Shown: in pieces, positions 19,022 through 28,019 of the stretch
Layout of the letters: each line of letters opens with the position of its first letter
Position numbering within the stretch: position 1 is the stretch's first letter
NCBI GenBank assembly: GCA_031398745.1
Contig: JANNNX010000074.1
Location: 21,841-85,840 of the forward strand
Source: JANNNX01 sp031398745
Lineage (GTDB): Bacteria > Actinomycetota > Acidimicrobiia > Acidimicrobiales > CADCSY01
Length of the DNA: 64,000 nucleotides
Direction: 5' to 3'
The notes under the pieces: model-generated
Seen by the model: only the letters and a program-made list of their open reading frames with translations
Told to the model about the DNA's origin: nothing
Databases searched by the model: none
Program-made: the position numbers and the translations under genes

Positions 19022-20581
19022 TCAGCTCTCGGTGCTGGCGTCGTCGGCGTCGACCTCGGTGCCGGCGGCGACGTCGGCTGACGGAACGTCGGCAGCCTCG
19101 GTCACCTCGTCGACGGTCACCGGAGCCTCGGCCTCGCCCGCGGTGTCGACACCCTCGCCAACCGCGGTCGCCTCGGTGGAGGAGGTGGGCAGCGGCTCGA
19201 CCCCGGCCGGGCCGCCCTCGGCGCCGTCGCCGTACTGCTCGTAGTAGTCGGCCCAGGCCTGCTCGGCCTCGGACACCCCGGTGCCGATGTAGTTGCCCTC
19301 GGCGTCGTAGGCGTGCTCGCCGAAGTGCTCCTGGTACTCGGCGGCCACCACGCCACCTTCGGCGGCCTGCTTGATCGACAGGCTGATCCGGCGGCGGGCC
19401 AGGTCGAGATCGATGATCTTGACCCACAGCTCCTCGCCGACCGACACCACCTGCTCGGGCAGCTCGACGTGCTGGTGGCTCATCTCGGAGATGTGGACCA
19501 GGCCCTCGATGCCGTCACCCACCTGGACGAAGGCACCGAAGGGCACCAGCTTGGCCACCCGGCCGTACACCAGCTCGCCCACCCGGTGGCTGTTGGCGAA
19601 CTCCTGCCACGGGTCCTGCTGGGTGGCCTTGAGCGACAGGCTGATCCGCTCCTTGGAAAGATCGACATCGAGCACCAGGACGTCGATCTCGTCGCCCACC
19701 GCCACCACCGAACTCGGGTGGTCGACGTGCTTCCACGACAGCTCGGACACGTGGACCAGGCCGTCCATGCCCCCCAGGTCGACGAAGGCCCCGAAGTTCA
19801 CCACCGAGGACACCACGCCCGATCGACGTTCGCCCGGCTTGAGGTTGGCCAGGAACTCCTCGCGCTGCTCCTTCTGGGTCTCCTCGAGCCACGCCCGGCG
19901 GGAGAGCACGACGTTGTTGCGGTTCTTGTCGAGCTCGATGATCTTGGCCTCGATGGCCCGGCCGACGTAGGGGGCGAGATCGCGCACCCGGCGCAGCTCG
20001 ACCAGCGAGGCGGGCAGGAAGCCCCGCAGCCCGATGTCGAGGATCAGGCCGCCCTTGACGACCTCGATGACGGTGCCCTTCACGACCCCGTCGGCCTCCT
20101 TGATCTGCTCGATCGTGCCCCAGGCCCGCTCGTACTGGGCCCGCTTCTTGGACAGGACCAGCCGGCCCTCCTTGTCCTCCTTGGTGAGGACCAGGGCCTC
20201 GATCTGGTCGCCCAGCGAGACGATCTCGCCCGGGTCGACGTCGTTGCGGATCGACAGCTCCTTGGCCGGGATGTGGCCCTCGGACTTGAAGCCGATGTCG
20301 AGCAGGACCTCGTCCTTGTCGACCCGGACCACGACCCCCTGGACGATGTCGCCGTCCTCGAAGGCCACGATCGTCGCCGCCATCGCCTCATCGAGCGACA
20401 GCCCACCGAGGTCGTCCTCGACGATGGAGCGGGAGACGTACTCCCCGGCATCGTCGACGAAGGCTCGACGGCTGTCGGGCGAAGTGGCCACGGCGACCGC
20501 CGGGGCCACCGCCGATGACCCGGGCTCGAGACCGGGCGGGTCATCGAGAGTGGGGGCGGCGGGGTCGAAGGGATCGGACAT
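19022..20581 (-). CDS. rpsA: 30S ribosomal protein S1
   Basis: 519-residue mRNA-binding ribosomal protein. It has four S1 OB-fold repeats at about 77-147, 165-229, 250-318 and 336-404; the third and fourth carry the strongest RNA-binding signature (GVVSSVVNFGAFVDLGG, GRVAKLVPFGAFVQVGD). Actinobacterial S1 normally has four repeats. A C-terminal tail of about 110 residues is acidic and rich in Glu, Ala, Val and Thr, probably disordered. No convincing Shine-Dalgarno precedes the ATG, which fits the known S1-dependent translation of rpsA mRNA. It lies 86 bp downstream of polA, an order shared with mycobacteria. Confidence 0.97.
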   Translation of the reverse strand: MSDPFDPAAPTLDDPPGLEPGSSAVAPAVAVATSPDSRRAFVDDAGEYVSRSIVEDDLGGLSLDEAMAATIVAFEDGDIVQGVVVRVDKDEVLLDIGFKSEGHIPAKELSIRNDVDPGEIVSLGDQIEALVLTKEDKEGRLVLSKKRAQYERAWGTIEQIKEADGVVKGTVIEVVKGGLILDIGLRGFLPASLVELRRVRDLAPYVGRAIEAKIIELDKNRNNVVLSRRAWLEETQKEQREEFLANLKPGERRSGVVSSVVNFGAFVDLGGMDGLVHVSELSWKHVDHPSSVVAVGDEIDVLVLDVDLSKERISLSLKATQQDPWQEFANSHRVGELVYGRVAKLVPFGAFVQVGDGIEGLVHISEMSHQHVELPEQVVSVGEELWVKIIDLDLARRRISLSIKQAAEGGVVAAEYQEHFGEHAYDAEGNYIGTGVSEAEQAWADYYEQYGDGAEGGPAGVEPLPTSSTEATAVGEGVDTAGEAEAPVTVDEVTEAADVPSADVAAGTEVDADDASTES

Positions 20582-20667
20582 GGAAGGGACGACCTGTGGG
20601 ATCTGGGGAATGGGGGACGATCCGGGGCTCAGCGGCCTGACCGGAGCCGGCCATGGTAGCCCCGCGG

Positions 20668-23445
20668 TCAGCCCTTGGCCGAGGCCCAGCTGGGCCCGAA
20701 GGCCAGGTCGACCTCGAGGGGGACAGACAGCTCGGCCGCACCCACCATCAGGCGGGGCACCATCTCGGCCATCTCGTCGTGCTCGGTGGGCGGCACCTCG
20801 AGGATCACCTCGTCGTGTACCTGCAGGATGAGCCTGCTCTGCGCCGAGGCCGCTTCCAGGGCGGCGTCGATCCGGACCAGCGCCACCTTGAAGATGTCCG
20901 CGGCCAGGCCCTGGATGCCGGCGTTCATGGCCTGGCGCTCGCCCGCCTGGCGGATCCGGTGGTTCGACGACGACAGCTCGGGGATCGGCCGCCGCCGGCC
21001 GAACAGGGTCTCGGTGTAGCCGCGCTGTCGCGCCTCCTCGACGGTGCGCTCCATGTAGGCCCGCACGTTGGGGAAGGCCACGAAGTAGGCATCGAGGATC
21101 GCCTGGGCCTCGGGAACCGGGATCGAGAGCCGCTGCGCCAGCCCGTAGGACTCCATCCCGTAGGCCAGCCCGTAGGAGACCATCTTGGCCTTGGCCCGCT
21201 GAGCCGAGGTGACCTCGGCGGGATCGACACCGAACACCCGGGACGCGGTGGCGGTGTGGATGTCCTCGCCCGCGGTGAAGGCCGCCACCAGCCCAGGGTC
21301 GTCGGCCAGGTGGGCGATGACCCGGAGCTCGATCTGGTTGTAGTCGGCCACCAGCAGCTCGTAGCCGTCGGCCGGGACGAATGCCCCCCGGAACTGGCGA
21401 CCTTCCTCCGAGCGGACCGGGATGTTGTGCAGGTTGGGGGCGTCGGAGCTGAGGCGACCGGTCCGGGCCACGGTCTGGTTGAAGGTGGCCCGGATGCGGC
21501 CGTCGGGCGCGACCTCGGCCAGCAGGCTCTCGCCGTAGGTCGAGCGCAGCTTCTCGACCTCCCGGTAGCGCAGCAGTAGATCGATCACCGGGTGCTGGCC
21601 GCGGAGCCGCTCCAACGAGGCGGCGTCGGTCGAGTACCCGGTCTTCGTCTTCTTATGGGGAGAGAGTCCCAACTGGTCGAAGAGGACGCTGCGCAGCTGG
21701 GGGGTCGAATTGACCTTGAAGCGACTTCCGGCGACGTCCTGGATCTGCTCCTCGAGCGCCGCGGCCTCGAGCGAGAGCCGACGCTGCAACGCCTCGAGGA
21801 CGGCCACGTCCACCCCGACGCCGATGGCCTCCATGCGGGCCAACACCCGGACCAGAGGGTTCTCGATCTCGCGGTAGAGGCGCTCGAGGCCCTGGGACTC
21901 GAGGGCGGCATGGATCACCGGAGCCAGGCGGGCCACCCCCACCGCCCGAATGGCAGCCTCGGTGGCTCGCTCGGCGACTGCGGCCGCCGAGCCGTCGCCG
22001 TCGACCACCTCGTCGATCCCGAGCGCCAGCTGGCCGGCGGCGTCGGCCGCGGCCGCGGCGGACGAGGAACCATCGCCCAGCCGCAGCCCGAGGTAGCGGT
22101 CGACCACCCGGTTCAGCGCGTAGCTGGGCTGGGCGGGATCGATCAGGTACGCCGCCACCTCGGTGTCGAGGGTGAGGGCCTGCACGTCGACGCCGACCGC
22201 GGCCAGGGCCCGCAGCAGCGGCTTGGCCCCGTGGGCGACCACCGCCCGGTTGCCGGCGACCAGCATCCGCAGGGCGTCGATGACCGCTTCGTCGGCCAGC
22301 ACCCGAGCGTCGAGCCACGGCACCGGGTCGCGGCTCTCCGCGCCGTCGACGTCGGCCGCCGCCACGGCCAGGCCGGTGAGCGGAGATCGGCCGGGCACCC
22401 CCTCCCAGGTCGGAGCGAGAGCCACCGCGTCGGTCCGGAACCCCCCCTCGGGCCCGGCCGATACCCGGCGGTCGACCAGGCCCCGGAGCAGGACCTCGGC
22501 CTCGTGGGCGTCGGTGACGGCCAGGCCCTCCGCCACCAGCTCCGCGGTGGGGACCGTCGCCTCATTGGCCTCGACCCCCACCACGTCGGCCAGGCGGTCG
22601 AACAGGGCCCGGAACTCGAGGAAGTTGAACAGCTCGTGTACGGCCTCGAGATCGAACGGGCGCCGGGCCAGAGCCTCGCCGTCGACGGGGATCGGGGCGT
22701 CGCGGCGCAGCACCATCACCTCGGCGTTGCGGCGTACCTGGGCCTCGCTCCCGGCCAGGTTCTCCCGCAGCTTGGGCGAGAGGTCGCCCAGCGAGGCGAA
22801 GATCCCGTCGAGGCCGCCGTAGGTGGTGATGAGCTTGGCCGCGGTCTTCTCCCCCACCCCGGGGACCCCGGCCAGGTTGTCCGACGGGTCACCCCGGAGC
22901 GCGGCGTACTCGGTGTACTGCGCCGGGGTGACCCCGGTGCGCTCCTCGATCCCGGCCTCGTCGTAGAGGGCGTAGTCGCTCACCCCCCGGCGGTTGTAGA
23001 GCACCTTGACGTGGGGATCCTCGACCAGCTGGTAGGTGTCGCGGTCGCCGGTCACGATCAGCACGTCGTCACCCCGGTCCCGGGCCGCGGTGGCGATGGT
23101 GGCGATGAGGTCGTCGGCCTCGAAGCCGGCGAGATCGAGCACCGGGATGCCGAGGGCGTCGAGCACCTGGCGGACCAGCCCCATCTGCTGGCGCAGGATG
23201 TCGGGGGCCGACTCCCGCTGGGCCTTGTACTCGGGCACCTGCTGGTGGCGGAAGGTCGGCTCGGGTCGGTCGAAGGCCACCGCCACCTGGTCGGTCTGGT
23301 GATCGCGCAGGAGGTTCACCAACATCGAGGTGAACCCGTAGACGGCGTTGGTGACCTGGCCCGACGCGGTGGCCATGTCGGTCGGGAGGGCGAAGAACGC
23401 CCGGTAGGTCAGCGAGTTGCCATCGAGCAGGAGGAGCGGACCCAC
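20668..23445 (-). CDS. polA: DNA polymerase I
   Basis: 925-residue repair and Okazaki-fragment polymerase. The 5'-3' exonuclease domain spans 1-290 with the acidic motifs VAFDRPEPTFR, FEADD and TGDRDTYQL. The middle domain (about 300-510) lacks the DxE exonuclease motif and is alanine-rich, so proofreading is probably absent, as in mycobacterial Pol I. The polymerase domain has motif A DYNQIELR (Asp701), the O-helix KMVSYGLAYG (754-763) and motif C QVHDEV (around 875-880). GTG start. It is preceded 66 bp upstream by the ANTAR regulator gene. Confidence 0.97.
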   Translation of the reverse strand: MGPLLLLDGNSLTYRAFFALPTDMATASGQVTNAVYGFTSMLVNLLRDHQTDQVAVAFDRPEPTFRHQQVPEYKAQRESAPDILRQQMGLVRQVLDALGIPVLDLAGFEADDLIATIATAARDRGDDVLIVTGDRDTYQLVEDPHVKVLYNRRGVSDYALYDEAGIEERTGVTPAQYTEYAALRGDPSDNLAGVPGVGEKTAAKLITTYGGLDGIFASLGDLSPKLRENLAGSEAQVRRNAEVMVLRRDAPIPVDGEALARRPFDLEAVHELFNFLEFRALFDRLADVVGVEANEATVPTAELVAEGLAVTDAHEAEVLLRGLVDRRVSAGPEGGFRTDAVALAPTWEGVPGRSPLTGLAVAAADVDGAESRDPVPWLDARVLADEAVIDALRMLVAGNRAVVAHGAKPLLRALAAVGVDVQALTLDTEVAAYLIDPAQPSYALNRVVDRYLGLRLGDGSSSAAAAADAAGQLALGIDEVVDGDGSAAAVAERATEAAIRAVGVARLAPVIHAALESQGLERLYREIENPLVRVLARMEAIGVGVDVAVLEALQRRLSLEAAALEEQIQDVAGSRFKVNSTPQLRSVLFDQLGLSPHKKTKTGYSTDAASLERLRGQHPVIDLLLRYREVEKLRSTYGESLLAEVAPDGRIRATFNQTVARTGRLSSDAPNLHNIPVRSEEGRQFRGAFVPADGYELLVADYNQIELRVIAHLADDPGLVAAFTAGEDIHTATASRVFGVDPAEVTSAQRAKAKMVSYGLAYGMESYGLAQRLSIPVPEAQAILDAYFVAFPNVRAYMERTVEEARQRGYTETLFGRRRPIPELSSSNHRIRQAGERQAMNAGIQGLAADIFKVALVRIDAALEAASAQSRLILQVHDEVILEVPPTEHDEMAEMVPRLMVGAAELSVPLEVDLAFGPSWASAKG

Positions 23446-23511
23446 GGCGCGGCATCGTAGGGCCGCCCCGGCACCCGGACCCCGGGCTCGTCGCCCGGCC
23501 GCGCCGTGGGG

Positions 23512-24114
23512 TCAGGCCTGGTCGGGCAGGAGGCTGCCGGCGACCACGGCCTCGGCCACGTCGCGCATCGTGGAGCGGCGGTTCATGGCCGAGCGCTGGA
23601 TGAACGAGAAGGCGTCCTGCTCGCTCAGGCCGTGGTCGTCCATGAGCACCCCCTTGGCCCGGTCGATGGCCCGGCGGGCGTCGAGGCGGTCCTCGAGGCC
23701 CCGGACCTCTTCCTCCAGGGCCTTGACCTCCCGGAAGCGGCCGAGGGCGAGCTCGATGGCCGGGATGAGGTCGGCCCGCTGGAACGGCTTGACCAGGTAG
23801 GCCAGCACCCCCACGTCTCGGGCCCGCTCGATCAGGTCTCGCTGGGAGAAGGCGGTGAGCACCAGGACCGCGGCTTGGCGCTCGCCGGCGATCTCCCGCG
23901 CCACCGACAAGCCGTCGAGCCCCGGCATCTTGATGTCGAGGATGGCCACATCGGGGCGGAGCGAGCGGACCAGCTCGACCGCCTCATCGCCCCGCCCGGT
24001 CTCGCCCACCACCTCGTAGCCCTCCGACTCGAGGGTCTCCTTCAGGTCGAGTCGCACGATCGCCTCGTCTTCGGCGATCACCACGCGGGCCGGGGTCGGG
24101 TTCGGGTCGGGCAC
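23512..24114 (-). CDS. pdtaR: ANTAR-domain response regulator (PdtaR-like)
   Basis: 200-residue two-component regulator that acts on RNA rather than DNA. Receiver domain 10-125 with acidic E15-D16, phospho-acceptor Asp60 (VAILDIKMPG) and Lys109; a coiled helix follows, then an ANTAR domain (about 135-190: LEDRLDARRAIDRAKGVLMDDHGLSEQDAFSFIQ is the typical pattern with its conserved Ala and Trp-like positions). ANTAR proteins bind dual hairpins and block termination. Its placement before polA and rpsA equals mycobacterial Rv1626 (PdtaR). The GTG start lies one base after the stop of the small coiled-coil gene. Confidence 0.93.
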   Translation of the reverse strand: MPDPNPTPARVVIAEDEAIVRLDLKETLESEGYEVVGETGRGDEAVELVRSLRPDVAILDIKMPGLDGLSVAREIAGERQAAVLVLTAFSQRDLIERARDVGVLAYLVKPFQRADLIPAIELALGRFREVKALEEEVRGLEDRLDARRAIDRAKGVLMDDHGLSEQDAFSFIQRSAMNRRSTMRDVAEAVVAGSLLPDQA

Positions 24115-24115
24115 G

Positions 24116-24409
24116 TCAGCTCGTCTGGGTGAGCAGCTGGTCGAGCAACTCGTCCTGCAGGCGCTCGAGGCCCTCCAACTCCTGGCTCACCTCGGCTCGG
24201 TGCCGCCCCATGGCCTCGGCGTGCTTGCGAGCCTCGTGGTGCTCGTGCTCGGCGATCGGGGTCTCGGATACGAGGGCCCGCAGGCGCAGTTCGTCGGCCG
24301 CCTCCTGGAAGAACGCCAGCTGGTCGTCGGCCACGGCCAACTCGTCGCGCAGCGTCGCCATCCGACGCGACACGTGCAGGAGGCGCCGCTCGACCGAGGC
24401 TCTCGACAT
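24116..24409 (-). CDS. Small coiled-coil protein, probably co-translated with the ANTAR regulator
   Basis: 97 residues, almost entirely helical with heptad-like spacing (RRLLHVSRRMATLRDELAVADDQLAFF, then a Glu/His-rich middle and LEGLERLQDELLDQLL). No catalytic motif, signal or membrane segment is visible and I do not recognise the family. The ATG at 24407-24409 is the natural start; upstream in-frame sequence is antisense to the transporter gene. Its stop is separated from the regulator's GTG by a single base, so translational coupling is likely and the protein may bind or modulate the regulator. Confidence 0.75.
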   Translation of the reverse strand: MSRASVERRLLHVSRRMATLRDELAVADDQLAFFQEAADELRLRALVSETPIAEHEHHEARKHAEAMGRHRAEVSQELEGLERLQDELLDQLLTQTS

Positions 24410-24479
24410 AGGGGCGACGAGTGTAGGCCTGGGTACGCCAGACACCAGTGCAGCCGCACCCTGCTGCGAGACTGCGCGG

Positions 24480-25868
24480 ATGCGGCGCCTGGCCCTCCTC
24501 GGGTTCATCTGGGGCTGGTCGTTCGTGCTGCTCAAGGTGGCCACCCGGGCCGCTACCCCCACCACGGTGGCCGGCGCTCGCACCCTCCTCGGCGCGGTCG
24601 TGCTGGCCGCCCTCAGCTGGTGGCGCGGCGTCCGCCTCCCCCGGGACCGCGCCACCTGGGGATGGTTGGCGGTGGTCTCGGTGGCCGGCGCCGCCCTTCC
24701 TCTCGGCCTGTTGGCCTGGAGCGCGGAGCGCATCACCTCGACCCTGATCGCGGTGGTCAACACCTCCACCCCGCTGGCCACCGCCCTGCTGAGCGGCCTC
24801 GTCCTCCGTGAGCGCCTCCGGCCCAGCCAACTGGTGGGCCTCGGGCTCGGGGTCCTCGGCGTGGCCGTGGCCGTCGGCATCGGCGGCGACGACCTCGACC
24901 GTTCGTCGCTCACCGGAGCGGCGGCGGTGGTCGGCTCGGGCTTCTCCTACGGCATCGCCTTCATCCTCATGCGCCGCCACCTCCTTCACCTCCCGTCCGA
25001 CGTCGCCGCCGGGGCCCAGCTGGCGCTGGCCTCCGTACTCCTGGCGCCGCTGGCGGTGGTGTCGACCGGGCAGCACGGGCTCGACCTCACGCCCTGGCGG
25101 GTGAGCTGCCTGGTGGTGCTCGGCGTCGTCAGCACCGGCATCGCCTGGTCGATGAACTACCGGGTCGTGCGCGAGCTCGGCCCGACCCGGGCCTCTCTGG
25201 TCGGCTATCTCATCCCGGTGGTGGGGGTGACCGGCGGCGTGGTGGTGCTGGGCGAGCCCTTCCATCTCCGGGTCGTGGCCGGCGGGCTCGTCATCCTTCT
25301 GGCGGTGACCCTGGTCAACCGGGGCGGGGCGCTCCGGGGGTTGATCCCGCGGCCCGTCACGGCCCCGGGCGCGCTGGTGCTCTTGGCGGTGGCGCTGGTG
25401 GTGGGCGGCACCGGTTGTGCCGCGGGCTCGTCGGCCGGTGACGACCGCGGTGCCTGCGCGGCGCCGGTGCGCGAGCGCCTCGATGCCGCATCCTCGCTGC
25501 ACCTGCTGCCCAACGCCGAGGAGCCCGACTACCTCTCCGACCCCCCGACGTCGGGAGCCCACCTCGCCGGTGCCCCGGCGACCGGCGTCCAGACCCAACC
25601 ACTCTCGCGGCCGGCGCAGGTCGGCGTCCTGGAGACCGGGGCCGTCCTGCTGCAGCACGACCCCGATCTCGGCACGACCGAACGCCGGGAGCTGGAAGGG
25701 CTGGCCGGAGCCCAGGTGGTGGTGGCCCCCAACGACGACCTGCCCGACCAGGTAGTGGCGACCGCCTGGACCTGGAAGCAGACCTGCTCGGCGGTCGACG
25801 TCGAGGCCCTCGCCCGCTTCGTTGACGAGCACGCCGGCGACCCGTCGACGTCGTCGAGCACCCACTGA
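24480..25868 (+). CDS. EamA/DMT transporter fused to a C-terminal DUF3105 domain
   Basis: 462 residues in one frame. Residues 1-282 form a ten-helix drug/metabolite transporter with two EamA repeats (the second begins near 145). A further hydrophobic segment at 296-312 ends in GGTGCAAGSS, which looks like a weak lipoprotein signal. Residues 340-455 match DUF3105: PPTSGAH at 355-361, VLETGAVLLQHDP, VVVAPN and TAWTWKQTC. Either this is an 11-helix fusion that displays DUF3105 outside, or a lipoprotein starts at the TTG at 25341, which is preceded by a GGGGG stretch. DUF3105 function is unknown to me. It is followed 5 bp later by malQ. Confidence 0.82.
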   Translation: MRRLALLGFIWGWSFVLLKVATRAATPTTVAGARTLLGAVVLAALSWWRGVRLPRDRATWGWLAVVSVAGAALPLGLLAWSAERITSTLIAVVNTSTPLATALLSGLVLRERLRPSQLVGLGLGVLGVAVAVGIGGDDLDRSSLTGAAAVVGSGFSYGIAFILMRRHLLHLPSDVAAGAQLALASVLLAPLAVVSTGQHGLDLTPWRVSCLVVLGVVSTGIAWSMNYRVVRELGPTRASLVGYLIPVVGVTGGVVVLGEPFHLRVVAGGLVILLAVTLVNRGGALRGLIPRPVTAPGALVLLAVALVVGGTGCAAGSSAGDDRGACAAPVRERLDAASSLHLLPNAEEPDYLSDPPTSGAHLAGAPATGVQTQPLSRPAQVGVLETGAVLLQHDPDLGTTERRELEGLAGAQVVVAPNDDLPDQVVATAWTWKQTCSAVDVEALARFVDEHAGDPSTSSSTH

Positions 25869-25873
25869 GCGCC

Positions 25874-27754
25874 GTGCCACCCGACCGCGACCAGTGGGGC
25901 ATCGCCGGGGGCTACCTCGACCTGGACGGCCGGTGGCACGAGCCCGCCCCCGAGGCGGTGGAGGCCATGTTGGCGGCCATGGGGGCCGACCTCGACGCCG
26001 ACGGCGGACCACCCGATGCCCCCCGCCAGTGGTTCACCCGGCCGGGTGCCGGGGGCCAGGTCCTCGGGCCGGCCGATCTCGTGCTGGAGGATGGGACCGA
26101 CCTGGGCCGCACCGACGATCTCCCGGTCGACCTCCCCCTCGGCTACCACGAGCTCCGCCCCCACGACGGCAGCGAGTCGACGCTGTTGGTGGTCAGTCCC
26201 GGCACGTGCCCCACGCCGGTGGGTCGTCCCTGGGGCTTGGCCGTCCAGCTCTACGCCACTCGCTCGGCCGCCAGTTGGGGCATCGGCGACCTCGGCGACC
26301 TGCGGGCGATCGCCCGGTGGGCCCGATCGGCGGGCGCGGGAATGGTGGCACTGAACCCGCTCCACGCCCACGGTCCGGGTTTCCCCCAAGAGCCCAGCCC
26401 CTACTTCCCGTCGTCCCGGCGGTTCCTCGATCCCCTCAACCTCAGGGTCGAGGACGTCGACGGCGCCGATCACCCGTCGGTGGCGACCACCCTGGCATCG
26501 GCGGTCGAGGCCGGTCGAGCGCTCACCGCCCGGCCCACCATCGACCGCGACCAGGTGTGGCGCCTCAAGCGAGCGGTCCTCGAGGCCTGCTTCCTCGCCG
26601 TCCGCCAGCGGGGTGGCCCGCCGCCGTCGGCTCCCACCGTGCTCGGCACCGAGGGCGGCGGCGTGCGGTCCTTCGCCCTCTGGTGCGCGATCGCGGATCG
26701 CCACGGCGACGACTGGCGGCGATGGCCGGCGAGCCTGCGCGACCCTGACGGCGCCGGGGTGCGTGCCTTTGCGGTCGCCGAGGCCGATCGGGTGGCGTTC
26801 CACCTCTGGCTCCAGCAGCAGCTCGATCGCCAGCACGCGGCGGCGGTCGAGCTCCCCCTCCTGGCCGACCTGGCGGTCGGGTTCAACCCTGGCGGGGCCG
26901 ACGCCTGGGAGTGGCAGCACCTCCTCGCGGGCGACGCCCGGGTCGGAGCCCCGCCCGACGAGTTCAACCACCTGGGCCAGGACTGGGGCCTGCCCCCGTT
27001 CGTGCCCCACCGTCTGCGGGCGAGCGGGTACGCGCCGTTCGTGGACACGCTGCGGGCGGCCTTCCGCCACGCCGCGGGCCTCCGCATCGACCACGTCATG
27101 GGGTTGTTCCGGCTGTGGTGGGTGGCGCCCGGTGCCCCCACCCCGGCGTCGGGCGGGTACGTGCGGTACCCGTCGAGCGACCTGCTCGACCTGCTGGCGC
27201 TCGAGGCCCACCGGGCCGGGGCGTTCGTTGTGGGCGAGGACCTCGGGCTGGTCGAGGACTCGGTGCGGGCCGAGCTGGCCGCCCGCCGGGTGCTCTCGAC
27301 CCGCCTGGCCTGGTTCGAAGACCAACCCCCCAGTGCATGGCCCGAGGGTTCGGTCGCCTCGCTGGGCACCCACGACCTCGCCACCCTGTCCGGGGTGTGG
27401 TCGGGCACCGACGCCCTGCGGCGACGGTCGCTCGGGCTCCCGGTCGACGACGCCGCCGAGGAGCGGGTCCGAGGTCGACTGGCGCGCCTGGTCGGCCGCG
27501 ACGGCGCTACGCCCCTCGAGGAGGTCACCGTCGAGGCCCACCGGCACCTCGCCGACGCCGGCTCGTCGGTGGTGCTGGCGGCCCTGGCCGACGTGGTCGG
27601 GGCGGATCAGCGGGTGAACGTGCCCGGCACCACCACCGAGTGGCCCAACTGGTCCGTGGCCCTGCCCCTCGGGGTCGAACAGTTGCCCGGCGATCCGGTG
27701 GCATCGGCGGTGGCCGAGGCGCTCACCGCGGGACGGACCCCGCCGCCCCGGTAG
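25874..27754 (+). CDS. malQ: 4-alpha-glucanotransferase (amylomaltase)
   Basis: 626-residue GH77 enzyme that transfers maltosyl and longer glucan units between alpha-1,4 chains. Visible are WGLAVQLYATRSAASWGIGDL at the barrel entrance, the nucleophile in LRIDHVMGLFRLWW, the acid/base in VVGEDLG, and the third acid in GTHDLATLSG. The N-terminal region is shorter than in plant or enterobacterial MalQ and resembles the bacterial two-domain form. GTG start, 5 bp after the transporter fusion. A role in glycogen or maltodextrin turnover is expected; no other glycogen gene is in the window. Confidence 0.95.
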   Translation: MPPDRDQWGIAGGYLDLDGRWHEPAPEAVEAMLAAMGADLDADGGPPDAPRQWFTRPGAGGQVLGPADLVLEDGTDLGRTDDLPVDLPLGYHELRPHDGSESTLLVVSPGTCPTPVGRPWGLAVQLYATRSAASWGIGDLGDLRAIARWARSAGAGMVALNPLHAHGPGFPQEPSPYFPSSRRFLDPLNLRVEDVDGADHPSVATTLASAVEAGRALTARPTIDRDQVWRLKRAVLEACFLAVRQRGGPPPSAPTVLGTEGGGVRSFALWCAIADRHGDDWRRWPASLRDPDGAGVRAFAVAEADRVAFHLWLQQQLDRQHAAAVELPLLADLAVGFNPGGADAWEWQHLLAGDARVGAPPDEFNHLGQDWGLPPFVPHRLRASGYAPFVDTLRAAFRHAAGLRIDHVMGLFRLWWVAPGAPTPASGGYVRYPSSDLLDLLALEAHRAGAFVVGEDLGLVEDSVRAELAARRVLSTRLAWFEDQPPSAWPEGSVASLGTHDLATLSGVWSGTDALRRRSLGLPVDDAAEERVRGRLARLVGRDGATPLEEVTVEAHRHLADAGSSVVLAALADVVGADQRVNVPGTTTEWPNWSVALPLGVEQLPGDPVASAVAEALTAGRTPPPR

Positions 27755-27770
27755 CGTTCCCCACGGCCAC

Positions 27771-27855
27771 GGGCGCGTGGCGGAATCGGCAGACGCAGCG
27801 GACTCAAAATCCGCCGCCGCAAGGCATGAGGGTTCGAGTCCCTCCGCGCCCACCA
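27771..27855 (+). tRNA. tRNA-Leu (anticodon CAA), CCA encoded
   Basis: Cloverleaf folded by eye: acceptor stem GGGCGCG (27771-27777) pairs with CGCGCCC (27845-27851), followed by discriminator A and an encoded CCA (27853-27855). The anticodon stem GCGGA/TCCGC encloses loop CTCAAAA with anticodon CAA at 27805-27807, reading UUG. A long variable arm (GCC-GCAA-GGC) identifies class II leucine tRNA. The T arm GGGTTCGAGTCCC is canonical. It lies 16 bp after malQ; no integrase or duplicated 3' end was seen nearby. Confidence 0.97.
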
Positions 27856-28019
27856 CGGATGATCGCTGGTCCGCTACCCGTTCGACGCCACCGTGAACCG
27901 CTGGTGAACCCTCGGCGTGCACAGCGGATCGGGGTCACCCGGCTAGCCTCGGCGGGCGCCGCCAGGCGCTTCGTCGCGCGTCCGACGGCCGCGAGTCCGC
28001 CGACCCTCCTGAGACCCCC

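Noticed and set aside
25341..25868. DUF3105 part as a clearly separate lipoprotein gene
   Set aside because: No stop codon separates it from the transporter, and the lipobox is weak; kept as an alternative only.
27771..27855. tRNA-Leu as an integration site
   Set aside because: No integrase gene and no repeat of the tRNA 3' end was found nearby; neighbouring genes are housekeeping.
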